A stretch of DNA of 64,000 bases from Pacificispira sp033344895 (GCA_965229685.1 OZ245920.1:806001-870000); one strand, 5' to 3'; counted from the stretch's first letter, positions 25,601 to 28,004 are shown. Made by a program: numbers and translations. Notes: a model not told the origin generated them from the sequence alone.

Positions 25601-27795
25601 ACGCCACCGGAACCGAAGTCATGCGGATGACCTTCGATAATCCGATGGCCTCTGTGAAAGTCACCGTCTCGGCCCTGTTCGACGGGGAGACCCAAGATAC
25701 GGCGGATCACGGTCCGTTCGATCCGGGCTACCTGGAGCAGGCTCGCTGGACCGCCTTCGGTCCGGATGGGCAGACGGCGACCGGTGTCATCGATGGGACG
25801 GTGAACGGTCTGGCCAGCGCCACGATCGATACCGGCTTCCCGATCACGCGGATCGAGTTGGCTCCGGTGGATGACGGGGCGGGCCAAAGCGGCCACAACT
25901 CGGACTTCCTGCTGAAGGCGATCGAGGCCGAACCGGTGGTAACCGACGGTCCCGACACGCCGGATGGTTCCGTGTCCTATGACGACGTCATTCACGGCGG
26001 CACGGGCAATGACCAGATCCATGGCCAGTACGGCAACGACATCCTTCAGGGCGGTGCCGGCAACGACATCGTCGCGGGCGGTGCCGGTCGCGACTGGATC
26101 ATGGGCGGCAGCGACAGCGGGTCCGCTTCGACAGGGCCGCAGGCGATCACCGTCACCTTCGAGGGGACCGACGCGGGGTATTCGAACTCGGTCGGCTACT
26201 ATGTCCTGGATGATGAAGGAACACCGGAAACGGGTGAGGTCATCTGGGCCAACCTGCATCAGACCGATGTCGGTTCGACCCACACGATCCTGCTCGACGG
26301 TTTCGACCAGGACGATGTCGGCTTCTTCCTGATCCCGGATGGCGGCGACAAGAATGCCGGTCTGACGGACGGGACCGAGGTGACCTTCGGAGAGAACCAG
26401 GACGGCTCCGTCACGGTCTATGCCGACGGTCAGGCCCTGCAGGGTCAGGACGCGGACGCCTACTTCTCGAATCCGGCCAGCCTGAACGTCGACGGCCAGG
26501 ACCACACCCAGGTCACGGAAATCCTCGACGGTGTCGGCCTGACCATCAACAGCGATGGCAAGGACGGCGTCCTGAGTGCTGACAATGTCGGCTTCTCGGG
26601 GCAGCAGGTCACCGCCGAAGTCGGCTTCAAGTCGACGGAGCTGGGCGACAACTTCACGCCGATCCTGTCCTATTCGGCCGGCCGGAATAACGGAAACGAG
26701 TTCACCATCGGGGCGCAGAACGGTGTCCTGACGATCCTCGTCGCCGGTGTCTCCGTGGCCACGAACATCCTGGCTTCCGGGCTGTTCGATGGGGACGAGC
26801 ACATGATCTCGGCCAGCTGGGACGGCAGCAACGGCAACCTGAAGGTCTATGTCGACGGCGTCGAAGGCTTCTCGACCACCGGCATTGCCCAGGGCGAAAC
26901 GATCCAGGGCGGCGGTACGCTGGTCTTCGGGCAGGAGCAGGACAGCAATGGTGGCGGTTACGACAGCGACCAGGTGTTCTCCGGCACCTATACCCAGGCC
27001 CGTCTGTTCGACGATCTGCGTGACCCGGTCGAAATCGCCGAAAGTGCCGGCGAAGCGCTTCCGGACGATGCCGACAACGTTGTCGCGGATTATCGCTTCG
27101 GCGGCTACGACAGCGGCAGCAAGTCGGTCGAAGATGTGTCGGGCAACGGCAATGACCTGACCTACGAGACGGTGGACGGCTTCCCGGCCTCCAGCGATCC
27201 GGAGGTTGTCGTCGGTGGTGCCGGTGAGACGCTGATCGGCTTCGAGGACCTGTTGAATGGCGGCGACCAGGACTTCAACGACGCCATCCTGTCGGTTCGT
27301 CCGGCACCGACGGCGGCGGACTTCCAGGCTGGCGACCAGCTCTGGGGTGGCGAAGTCGGCGGCACGGGCGATGGCGAGAAGGATGCCTTCTTCTACGCCC
27401 GCGGCGACGGCGTGGACACGATCCACGACTTCGAAATGGGCACGGACCAGCTGTTCATCAGCGGCTATGACCGTGGCGAGATGACGATCGTCAAGGATGG
27501 CGACGACACGATCATCAGCCTCGGCGATGGCGGCGCGATCAAGCTGGTCGGTGTGGATGCGGATCTCTTCGGGACGGACGAGAACATTGCCTCCTACGAC
27601 GCCGATACCGACGGCAGCGGGGCATTGAACATCGACGAACTGATGGAGTTGAGAGATGACGTGCTGGCCGATGGTGGCGAGCAGGGCGACAACACCGCCC
27701 CGCCTGCTGCCGGAGATGCCGGTATCGTTATGGTCGCACCGGTTGAACCCGGTCTGACCGACGCCGGCGGGAACGAGGACCCTCAGAACGGGTAA
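1..27795 (+). CDS. Giant type I-secreted RTX/VCBS-type repeat adhesin, 5' partial
   Basis: The frame is open from the first base to the TAA at 27793, giving at least 9,264 residues; the N-terminus lies outside the window. The product is acidic, Gly/Asp/Thr-rich and contains essentially no Lys-rich or catalytic region. In order: 24 modules of 140-300 residues headed by (V/L)DEDDL and mostly closing in a DDVP motif (resembling the T1SS-143/DUF5801 type), many separated by VCBS/cadherin-like modules with the LTVNADGSYTYT signature; DUF4114 domains; seven RTX nonapeptide clusters; LamG-like domains; and a C-terminal RTX secretion domain. The family holds cells to surfaces or to each other and folds outside the cell on binding calcium. 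Exporter and fusion-protein genes follow directly, which supports type I secretion. The likely N-terminal retention module and any periplasmic cleavage site cannot be seen. Very few TCA, TTA or CTA codons are used. Confidence 0.93.
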   Translation, partial: GSVDEDDLADGTDATKESLSTGGDLGLAGGRDLVTIDYGADGPAAGAPASLGYGDMDWTVTGPAGLTSQGDAVSYSYDAGTDTLTAEAGGREVFTVELNADGSYTFTLKDSIDHTDANGQNVEGLSFGVSGVPSQAAIDAVKDFDQDAADALSGQTITQSFGVDVTDDVPEAMANQSAVGTAVTGSVDEDDLSDGTDGTKESLSTGGDLGLAGGRDLVTIDYGADGPAAGAPAALGYGDMDWTVTGPAGLTSQGDAVSYSYDAGTDTLTAEAGGREVFTVELNADGSYTFTLKDSIDHTDANGQNVEGLSFGVSGVPSQAAIDAVKDFDQDAADALSGQTITQSFGVDVTDDVPEAMANQGAVGTAVTGSVDEDDLADGTDATKESLSTGGDLGLAGGRDLVTIDYGADGPAAGAPASLGYGDMDWTVTGPAGLTSQGDAVTYSYDAGTDTLTAEAGGREVFTVELNADGSYTFTLKDSIDHTDANGQNVEGLSFGVSGVPSQAAIDAVKDFDQDAADALSGQTITQSFGVDVTDDVPVATVHQNAVGTADTAGVDEDDLSGGNELISGADSLTVDVADGDGNDLVSSGDLGLAGRDLVTIDYGADGPANGAPTALQYDDFDYAISVTSPAQLTSQGDAVSTSQNGNVLTGTAGGRDVFTVTLNGDGSFTFELLDTLDHEAGQGQNSLNLQFGLTGTVKDSVLDAMDFDKDAVEGLDTATITQSFGVDVTDDIPVAKNDPTVFAIEGGSTVAGNVLANDSFGADSEGASLTAFRYTNANGESATAPAGDTVTTQYGQLTVNADGTWSYTPNDESDHAPTGAPLMDGFTYTIVDGDGDTASAEQPIKVRDDTPTITINPPPPGDPNLGTDGAFVDEDDLTPAQGDGETGTDGSGSSAVSGTLTIDGGQDGIASVELSVPPELTAMNLSSGGVGLVYSTSQDGQTITATAGAGGATVFTVALTGNATDGYGWTFDLLDNLDHPTATAEDVISDIPFTVTVTDGDGSTASGTIEIDVIDDVPEARDDGVYRVQQAGGTTSNVVEGNLLTDNDTVGADSEGAAIVEISYTDENGATQTAAVDATNGVTVDTQHGTLTVNADGSWSYTADGDVQNVGGQDVRDDFTYTLQDGDGDQDTANVAVAIGDDGPSIYFPPPGGSGEPTAKGGGLVDEDDLNQPGDLVDGSDQSDPSLVTRPVAVDFGEDGPAATDPLVLQDPNAAGDPTGLIAKGLTSGGTALTYSLSGNTITATAGGDTIFTMSLNGNPTDGFTYTFDLVGNLDHPAGDGENLIEDIPFGLIATDGDGSTTTGVIEIDVRDDVPDAKDDGEYRLDQAGDSTGNTVTGNLLIDNDTQGADGATITQISYTDESGNTATAVVDPVNGVTVDTQYGTLTVGAGGAWTYTADTDIVNVSGQDVEDDFNYTLTDGDGDSDTATVHLVVGDDGPSIYFPPPGGSGEPTAKGGGLVDEDDLNQPGDLVDGSDQSDPSLVTRPVAVDFGEDGPAATDPLVLQDPNAAGDPTGLIAKGLTSGGTALTYSLSGNTITATAGGDTIFTMSLNGNPTDGFTYTFDLVGNLDHPAGDGENLIEDIPFGLIATDGDGSTTTGVIEIDVRDDVPDAKDDGEYRLDQAGDSTGNTVTGNLLIDNDTQGADGATITQISYTDESGNTATAVVDPVNGVTVDTQHGSLTVGADGAWTYTADTDVVNVGGQDVEDDFNYTLTDGDGDSDTATVNIVIGDDGPGIYFPPPGGSGEPTAKGGGLVDEDDLAKPTDSVDGSDQSDPSVVTRPVAVDFGNDGPAASDALLFEDPNTAGDPSGLIGKGLTSGGQALSYTLDASGTTITATAGGDTVFTMSLSGNPVDGYNYSFDLVGQLDHATGLGENLIEGIPFALIATDGDGSTARGMIEIDVRDDMPEAKDDGSVKAEEGGAPINGNVLTNDVAGADGITLTSFTYNDVNGDPQVANAGDTVSTQYGTLTVNSDGSWTYQANQDVPNNVENDVIDPFTYTIIDGDGDTDTATQRIEIGEDVPTITFKEPGQPDAPTGNRSVDEDDLGTQPGDVDSGTDQTGVSSVSQDINIDFGDDGAAATDPVVLQIPQELVDMGLTSDGQSISYTLSTDGMTISASNGTDTVFTMTLTGNPTDGYSYTFDLTGNLDHPTGAGENVIEDLPFDVVVTDGNGSEAVGRINIDVVDDVPEMTQVSGPIAAQSVTVDEDDTADGTDGSQSTSATGALGLSGIAFTAALGADADGAQASGSGVTYDPADLTITGPAGLTSNGEAITYSQTGNVLTGSANGETIFTVTLNADDSYTFDLQGSIDHAAGSGENTIALNFGVTGTVTSNQSVTDGDGDTVSAGEVQISHGFQVNVVDDVPEAMANQSAVGTAVTGSVDEDDLADGTDATKESLSTGGDLGLAGGRDLVTIDYGADGPAAGAPAALGYGDMDWTVTGPTGLTSQGDAVTYSYDAGTDTLTAEAGGREVFTVELNADGSYTFTLKDSIDHTDANSQNVEGLSFGVSGVPSQAAIDAVKDFDQDAADALSGQTITQSFGVDVTDDVPEAMANQSAVGTAVTGSVDEDDLADGTDATKESLSTGGDLGLAGGRDLVTIDYGADGPAAGAPASLGYGDMDWTVTGPAGLTSQGDAVSYSYDAGTDTLTAEAGGREVFTVELNADGSYTFTLKDSIDHTDANGQNVEGLSFGVSGVPSQAAIDAVKDFDQDAADALSGQTITQSFGVDVTDDVPEAMANQSAVGTAVTGSVDEDDLSDGTDGTKESLSTGGDLGLAGGRDLVTIDYGADGPAAGAPAALGYGDMDWTVTGPAGLTSQGDAVSYSYDAGTDTLTAEAGGREVFTVELNADGSYTFTLKDSIDHTDANGQNVEGLSFGVSGVPSQAAIDAVKDFDQDAADALSGQTITQSFGVDVTDDVPVAVVDVSGVQGAESVSVDEDDLADGTDDTKESLSATGNLGFGSGDLISVDYGADGPADANAPTGLTAADLDFTFVNLPTALTSNGDAITFTQSNGVLTATADAGGANERPVFTVSIDATTGEYTFTLQDALDHQDANGQNIEGLTFNIEGRPNAAALAEKDFDQDAIEGLADAVVPQSFGVDIVDDVPVATVNELTTSGPTIKTGRVDTETYDDPDTGFTVSARQIDGNGNLTSLSANNISVGNSTAGPGLGVKGSPESGVAGQLGYDPTEAISEQLVVDFDYDVTGVTFTVANLFNNEFREGEGVEQGHWAAYKDGQLVAEGDFTANVGSNQGSYDINLPEGVTIDQLVFSATPYAQGIPDGEDGQTTTQDSSDYWITGIDFTYIDPDGTGTGGSEVTGQTVVVDEDDLSDGSDTDKESLSAIGDLNLAGEDLISIDYGADGPAPGAPTALQYGDLNFSFDMASLPTGLTAAGDAVTFTQDNGVLTAIADAGGADERPVFTVTLNPDATYTFQLMDQLDHPQFTAEDVLTFDFTILGVPKDGVGGTDFDLDPASLDGLVFEHGFSVQVVDDVPVAVDDNAGPVEEGQSVSGNLVDSNDIPGADGASVTEIAYTDENGAPATATVDPVNGATVTTATGSLTVQADGSYTFTTAQDAVTGSQSVTESFTYTLTDGDGDQDTAVLTVTITDDDEPTIEISYPGANADSAVVDEDDLGSEAGDLADGSDQSQVSSVSGGLNIDTGDDGFGSIALSIPQELQDMGLTSGGEAVSYTLSGDGQTITASADGQDVFTLTLTGNATDGFGWTFDLTGQLDHPAGAGENTIAGMPFGVTVTDADGDAASATIRVDVVDDVPVANDDGTVTLSEGNETVTGNVMSNDVEGADGAVVTSFTYTAEDGTTQTGAVGVQVDTQYGTLTVNADGSYTYTSDAAEDHVDGQPLTDSFTYTITDADGDTSSATQAFTIEDDGPTIDPPTPEPPNPPEPPPPGEPPVGEEDPDHPEIGINAGRVDEDDLADGSDTSKEPTTATGTLTIDGGADGVASVEFTNTAQLPSLTSGGVAIEYTLSNDGQTITGSAGGESVFTMALTNGGTGYSFEVLGTIDHPEGQDQNEVDLPFTVTVTDGDGSTASATFHISVVDDVPTAVDDATVTLSEGNETVTGNVMSNDVEGADGAVVTSFTYTAEDGTSQTGSVGVQVDTQYGTLTVNADGSYTYTSDANEAHTDGQPLTEGFTYTITDADGDSSSAVQAFTIKDTGPTIDPPTPEPPNPPEPPPPGEPPVGEEDPDHPEIGINAGRVNENDLADGSDTDKESTTVTGELNIDYGNDGPGGVAFTNEGDLPALTSNGVPITYSNDGGTITGMAGGTTIFTMTLTGGGTGYAFELTGQIDHPEGDGTNEVDLPFTVTVTDSDGSTASNTFHISVVDDVPTAVDDPTKTLQEGGESVSGNVMDNDIRGADDPVTVTEITYTDESGQQVTTAVDPVNGVTVDTQYGSLTIASDGSYTYTSDANETHTDGQPLTEGFTYTITDNDGDSSSAVQAFTITDDGPTITPPTPPTSPPPGDENDPSIGAGEFLVDEDDLGSEAGDLATGSDGSQDSSTSGTLDIDGGADGIASVVLSIPQGLVDMNLTSGGTPVTYTLSQDGQSITGSAGGESVFTLTLTGNSTDGYGFNFDLTGVLDHPTGQGENVINDLPFDITVTDGDGGTATATLEIDVVDDVPTAHDDGVVTVGECTTGGGGDLPEMDHDISNIVLYLADNTTGDIIKVKIEAFDEMDGVRDPDHLPIQQFVDTNYPNATLVAGLTVKAGNNATPGYGPGEGELFITDDGYTAANLPTAAKADVEWDASDAFDGMYIGPNNPSLLSDGTSVSVTVGTDQGSANLMANDELGADGAAITSFTYTGEDGQSHVAQAGETVDTIHGTLTVNSDGSWSYTVDQQVANDAGDASDTFTYTLTDGDGDTSTASQTIVIKDGCIGIDLGAAATATLDEDDLTTAAGDSVNGTDGTQASTITKSFDVEYGADGPAATDPIVLSVPQALQDMGLTSGGDAIAYTVSSDGLTLTASADGETVFTVSLSGDPASGTMSYTFDLVGQLDHPAGAGENVLNMPVAITITDSDGSQASGTVSLSVVDDVPAVANDAPVIGQAESVSVDEDDLADGTDGSQSTSVSGDLGFGSGDVIAIDYGADGPAAGAPAGIAYGDLDFTIEGPAGLTSQGDPVTYTQNGNVLTAEAGGRTVFTVELNADGSFTFDLQDSLDHADGAGQNAMDLGFTLTGVPSAEAIAAAVDGDGDPVQGLDTASVTQSFSVSVVDDVPVATANDLTGEPEIVTVTITKDNYNETDAGFTVTGRQINSDGTLTDKSGDLVSTNANPPGFGVTGAASGADSEIGYSNSHGISEELHIDFDQPITEVTIAYSWMHSGEDGTYTLYRDGQPVGTATVDGVTDQIDAAFTATADDGGPFNSIVFTAPSGGGHDFLVHSVQFQQTVTGGGVVAEQVTLDEDDLIDGSDLDKEGLTANGNLNLAGEELVTIDYGADGPADGAPSGLGYGDLTFTIDGPAGLTSQGEAITYDNSTPGELVATAGGREVFTVTLNADGSFSFTLKDTIDHATGDGENVQALNFGLTGVPNAGTITDYDLDPATFDGVQFTHSFQVNVVDDVPTALDDSAGPVEEGHSVSGNVMTSNDTEGADGATVTSFSYTNGSGQTVDVAVDPQNGGTATTDAGTLTVMADGSYTFTANGNVVSGGDTHVESFGYTLTDADGDTSSATLNVTITDDDEPEIEIFYPGDDDPNMGPDGAFVDEDDLGVEAGDTDQGTDQNQPSSVSGDIQLTLGEDGFGSIALSVPQELEGRNLTSGGQPVSYEVSGDGMTITASADGETVFTMTLTGNATDGFGWTFDLTGNLDHAAGQGENLIADLPFTVTVTDSDGDAASGSILVDVKDDVPVATANTVPVGGNEEQIIQVTNMGQESAAYNNTYGYYVKGPNGEPTEGKIIFANTKQDIGETYTIEGHDPADVGFFVISNGASLNGGISNGMTVTFEQDNSGEWHAVADGGRLSGQGDPVLFDDPALNENNFDYTVDNQVAGNQNWEDIPGGGDKDFNDVNINVEVITTTTIPTVDEDDLADGSSPDAGALAVNGNLGLVGEELISIDYGADGAADGAPSGLGYSDLTFTIEGPAGLTSQGDAVTYQQNGDVLTATAGGREVFTVELNADGTFTFTLKDSIDHQSGSGQNVQALAFGLIGIPTAAAAASAEDFDFDPASFDGVQFTHSFQVNVVDDVPLAVDDSQVTLDEGGVTVTGQLMGNDVEGADGASVTSFTYSDVNGDTQTGAVGQEVQTEHGALTVNADGSYTYTSNTSVDNPNGDAVTDAITYTITDADGDTSTATHSFEIEDTLPELSLQIGPAEGYEDQPIGLSISADLAQANNAVTVGVELNNVPTDAVLVTGTGQTLTGAGSYTLTPDDLDGLTIQAGPHSADDFGITVTATATHTVTGETFTTDPMPLPVTVHEIADGPTLTVTADVVAEGDEGTDDILIGGAGSDTLLGGAGDDTIEGQGGNDLLIGDEYDGIMSAALNIDVGLIDQDGSEVASLTLSGLPAGAALNSDTGAITVTNGSAELTVADLQGLTITFPAGTDAFDIQVAARTVDTDADNNTTDTSADVIQTISVSLPGGDGYGDDTITGGAGDDTIYGNRGDDILHGDGPDACPPNHEIVSGTQQVFVTDRGPFVSIGDDSGNGDIGEPGEAGHVSEGGFTVSGTLAGVGTGVVTSITYTAEDGQALTALVDATNGVTVDTQYGMLTVNADGSFSYTSDHDEDHGTSGDPLPDPFSFTATVPTGEFGEGEITADNYNETGAGFTVTARSLDENGNLTEASVDNVSTGNSTAGAAFGVRGNTGGPAGQLGYDAEEQASEELIVTFDQDVSGVTFSVANHYETESGGEVGHWVAYKDGNVVAQGDFIAPDGQNQATLSLDLPTGVTIDQLVFSAKPYAGGQSTTSDSSDYWITNITYQYGTAPGGDETFNDTLYGEEGNDQLYGDKGNDILRGGADSDTVDGGTGIDDVHAGSEDDVGLFTVGEGGVGERYDGGTGTDTLRIKYTDADLQNPAIVEELREIQQFIADNSNPLTDSGAERTFEALGITVQDWEDVVLDGPPLPNPVDANDDTDSLIEGGQTTTGNLLSNDETGGGQITSFTYTKEDGTTGTASAGDTVDTIYGELTVQADGSYTYTSDPSEDHSGGDLNETVTYTVTNQYGSDDATLTINVGDTVPDAVDDANSTVEGGQAITGNLLNNDDLGADGSTLTSFTYTDANGNQQTASAGSTVTTQTGSLTVQANGAYSFTANDSVVHDTDGQIEQEVFSYTITDGDGDTASATATIDIADTNPEVDAIAAPANGLEDQWIQLNMDSALLTSEGPDTVSITITGVPEGARLNPGTEVEPGVWTTTAAELPSVCILPPEDFSGEIDLTLTVTTTDVDGDTDTDSETFTVFVAPVVDEIDLAVQDATAVPCNDPNEPGEGLRVTNMGQESAAYHNTYGYFVIGAGGVPTVGQILFANTKQEIGVTKEIEGVDPDDVGFFVISNGANLNPGLANGTEVTFQQDGSGNWVAHTANGPLSGQGDPVIFSTPGLNEGNFDYTQDNAVVGNQNWEDIPGGGDNDFNDVNMNVERYTIDAPSNDADITGTDGNDVLVGTAADEIITGGDGDDTITGMGGDDTLLGEGGRDTIYGDGGPDAGEGGVVVVGQPSVIFQSSFEQLPDDVQQSNPSYFAQSIDGWHTTAEDVEIWTDQMVRDLGDQPDGTTSAADGDNFVELNNVPSDAFSDSDGIYRDVPTEAGKVYELTFSYSGRPGYDDTVNQMTVSVDGVDLGEYAHDMEHATDHDWQTVTVKFTGTGEPMRIMFQESSEHDQSYGRGMSLDNIILTDTGTKVVDGIEGDSFNDTIYGGADNDYIDGQQGNDVIYGDDPMGLGYDGCFTAPVSIAVGDNDIDGSEVLTVEIGAIPQGATLFNTAGDTFSGSQVHVLTPDQLDGLQIRVPNGTGDFTLTVEVTSLDTDPDRGETDTGTVSATIDIDIPDTSGGTGVPGDDTILGGSGADTIYGQQGDDVIYGDQGPGMQAPGGDPEPEPEPQPQEVTFGLSTPSYSDDPLNLYPSNGDSYARGYTDGGDYVVKIGGKDDCDICNMAGGYTTNFTVDEAATDGTLTFSYRMTFDRDYESNEYGEVWVAIDGQKVMLNGNDYVQKVSGNGNGGDDFDSGWQTVTIDIGNLSPGAHSVTLGGYNNAKTTQSEEMTVRFTDIEVTGMVGGTGDTGDTGSDVNAIFHFGLDDVTWSSNETVTDSVSGLTGTAKGGTGATGGTDGGGAQFDGDCDYIEVPHNAAMETQTGTFTIDFLAWNNGTLASKDSSGYDDGGHFDMEVNSDREVKLRFQTESESFYLEGGNIDYQNWHNATVTWDGTTVSLYVDGNLVDSVASDWNMAANQNPWTFAASQTHSGDDTANNLRDYLSGKIDSPALFDGALSAQEVAAMVNSGTGYFIENLGSGSGAESVDLDIEGTNIDTAAVVASWDAAGVNLEALRYDAGTDSYSNASFSTKNVGFTITSNHTDDTSLHGSYSYAGISVAGGIDGGEIDTQDGSDATGTEVMRMTFDNPMASVKVTVSALFDGETQDTADHGPFDPGYLEQARWTAFGPDGQTATGVIDGTVNGLASATIDTGFPITRIELAPVDDGAGQSGHNSDFLLKAIEAEPVVTDGPDTPDGSVSYDDVIHGGTGNDQIHGQYGNDILQGGAGNDIVAGGAGRDWIMGGSDSGSASTGPQAITVTFEGTDAGYSNSVGYYVLDDEGTPETGEVIWANLHQTDVGSTHTILLDGFDQDDVGFFLIPDGGDKNAGLTDGTEVTFGENQDGSVTVYADGQALQGQDADAYFSNPASLNVDGQDHTQVTEILDGVGLTINSDGKDGVLSADNVGFSGQQVTAEVGFKSTELGDNFTPILSYSAGRNNGNEFTIGAQNGVLTILVAGVSVATNILASGLFDGDEHMISASWDGSNGNLKVYVDGVEGFSTTGIAQGETIQGGGTLVFGQEQDSNGGGYDSDQVFSGTYTQARLFDDLRDPVEIAESAGEALPDDADNVVADYRFGGYDSGSKSVEDVSGNGNDLTYETVDGFPASSDPEVVVGGAGETLIGFEDLLNGGDQDFNDAILSVRPAPTAADFQAGDQLWGGEVGGTGDGEKDAFFYARGDGVDTIHDFEMGTDQLFISGYDRGEMTIVKDGDDTIISLGDGGAIKLVGVDADLFGTDENIASYDADTDGSGALNIDELMELRDDVLADGGEQGDNTAPPAAGDAGIVMVAPVEPGLTDAGGNEDPQNG
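3424..5193 (+). repeat. 885-bp tandem duplication inside the adhesin
   Basis: Copy 1 is 3424-4308 and copy 2 is 4309-5193 (295 codons each). Over the first 719 bp I find only two differences, at 3840/4725 (Gly codon) and 3861/4746 (Glu codon), both silent. The last 170 bp differ more. Each unit is one DEDDL module (GGGLVDEDDLNQPGDLVDG) plus one VCBS-like module. A third, clearly diverged unit starts near 5194. Confidence 0.93.
7138..8790 (+). repeat. Second tandem set of 552-nt adhesin modules
   Basis: Three modules begin at 7138, 7690 and 8242, of the same 184-residue type as at 1-1656. The set is bounded by diverged modules that start at 6604 and 8791. Confidence 0.93.
7690..8738 (+). repeat. 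Exact long direct repeat, copy B (with 1-1049)
   Basis: Identical to 1-1049. To the right, copy A runs into a module joined by DDVPEAMANQ while copy B runs into DDVPVAVVDV, so the copies sit in different contexts, as expected from recombination or gene conversion within the gene. Confidence 0.95.
9370..9921 (+). other. Unassigned β-domain in adhesin, first of three copies
   Basis: Residues encoded here run from ETYDDPDTGFTVSARQID through LVVDFDYDVTGVTFTVANLF, a GHWAAYKDGQLVAEGDF segment and IDQLVFSATPY to SSDYWITGIDFTYI. A close relative is at about 20263-20766 (NYNETGAGFTVTAR, GHWVAYKDGNVVAQGDF, SSDYWITNITYQY) and a shorter one at about 15718-16200 (NYNETDAGFTVTGR). I do not recognise a named family; the layout suggests a β-sandwich with surface carbohydrate-binding potential, which is inference. 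Confidence 0.6.
11332..12690 (+). repeat. 861-bp tandem duplication with Pro-rich linker
   Basis: A VCBS module (VTLSEGNETVTGNVMSNDVE) and a Pro-rich linker (PPTPEPPNPPEPPPPGEPP, coded near 11662) recur with an offset of 861 bp (near 12523), followed by DPDHPEIGINAGRV. The second DEDDL header reads NENDL (about 12640), the only one of the 24 with this change. The first and second copies differ at scattered positions, so this event is older than the 885-bp one. Confidence 0.85.
17620..18063 (+). other. DUF4114 domain 1 in adhesin
   Basis: The segment VTNMGQESAAYNNTYGYYV, then DPADVGFFVISNGAS, ending NWEDIPGGGDKDFNDVNINV fits DUF4114, whose hallmark is the GGGDxDFND motif. A second complete copy lies at about 22285-22731 (VTNMGQESAAYHNTYGYFV to GGGDNDFNDVNMNV). 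DUF4114 is common in bacterial surface proteins; its ligand is unknown to me. Confidence 0.75.
22951..23505 (+). other. Carbohydrate-binding-like β-sandwich in adhesin
   Basis: The region from VIFQSSFEQLPDDVQQ through IDGWHTTAEDVEIW, GDNFVELNN, YELTFSYSGRPGYDDTVNQM to MSLDNIILTD has the layout of DUF642/galactose-binding-like domains: a named event, a short title segment, a modified fold and a terminal LDN strand. A second, different β-domain lies at about 24100-24615 (TFSYRMTFDRDYESNEYGEVWV) with a close Cys pair in DDCDICNMAG, rare in this protein. Ligands unknown. Confidence 0.5.
24655..25305 (+). other. LamG-like jellyroll domain in adhesin
   Basis: FHFGLDDVTWSS, then AQFDGDCDYIEVPHNAAME, FTIDFLAWNN, NWHNATVTWDGTTVSLYVDG and KIDSPALFDGALSAQEVAAM follow the strand order of the concanavalin-like LamG_3 family (start FxLDD, FDGxxDYIEVP, HxATVTWDG, LYVDG, LFDxALSxxEV). 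Such domains often bind glycans. Confidence 0.8.
26140..27303 (+). other. Third DUF4114 domain, split by a nested LamG-like domain
   Basis: The first part (VTFEGTDAGYSNSVGYYVLD to QGQDADAYFSNPASLNV, to about 26500) matches the N-terminal part of the two complete DUF4114 copies. The closing motif GFEDLLNGGDQDFNDAILSV appears only at about 27238-27297. Between them (about 26515-27230) is a LamG-like unit: VTAEVGFKS, HMISASWDGSNGNLKVYVDG, and YTQARLFDDLRDPVEIAE. Confidence 0.7.
27334..27576 (+). other. C-terminal type I secretion (RTX) domain of adhesin
   Basis: DQLWGGEVGG, KDAFFYARGDGVDTIHDFEM, DQLFISGY and DDTIISLGDGGAIKLVGVD follow the pattern of the C-terminal T1SS signal domain found after RTX repeats (FxxGDGxDTIxDFxxGxDxL...). 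In this family the uncleaved C-terminal segment is read by the ABC exporter. It matches the neighbouring exporter genes. Confidence 0.85.
27604..27639 (+). other. EF-hand calcium-binding loop after the secretion domain
   Basis: The twelve residues DTDGSGALNIDE fit the EF-hand loop (D1, D3, S5, G6, L8, N9, E12), followed by LMEL. About 50 residues of acidic, low-complexity tail follow to the stop. A single canonical EF-hand behind the T1SS domain is unusual in position. Confidence 0.75.
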
Positions 27796-27833
27796 GTCCC
27801 GGTCTCGCTTAACACAGTACCCCTCGTTACGAG

Positions 27834-27866
27834 ACGGCGGTGGCCCCAGCCCGGGCCCCGCCGTTT
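27834..27866 (+). terminator. Hairpin after the adhesin gene
   Basis: ACGGCGG (27834-27840) pairs with CCGCCGT (27858-27864), and GGCCC (27842-27846) with GGGCC (27853-27857), leaving one bulged T and a six-base loop. Only three T follow, so it may be a partial terminator or a 3' mRNA stabiliser that lowers exporter expression relative to adhesin. Confidence 0.55.
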
Positions 27867-28004
27867 CACGTTCGCGCCGCAAATTTTTCCGCGGCCGGGG
27901 TGAACTTTGGCCTGAATCGTGCTTAAGTGATCGGGGCGGTGCGCCTTCAAGCGCCGCATTTTGCGTGTCGGAGGCGCGGTGCCTTGGGAGTGGCGGTTCG
28001 ATAG

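Larger units (their letters stand above)
19327..26121 (+). repeat. Seven RTX calcium-binding nonapeptide clusters, interleaved
   Basis: GGxGxDxhx repeats occur at about 19327-19437 (GGAGSDTLLGGAGDDTIEG), 19762-19845, 20794-20940, 22756-22923, 23518-23613, 23956-24048 and 25978-26121 (GGTGNDQIHGQYGNDILQGG). RTX repeats form calcium-bound parallel β-rolls that drive folding after secretion. Here each short cluster is separated by a different globular segment rather than forming one block near the C-terminus. Confidence 0.9.
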
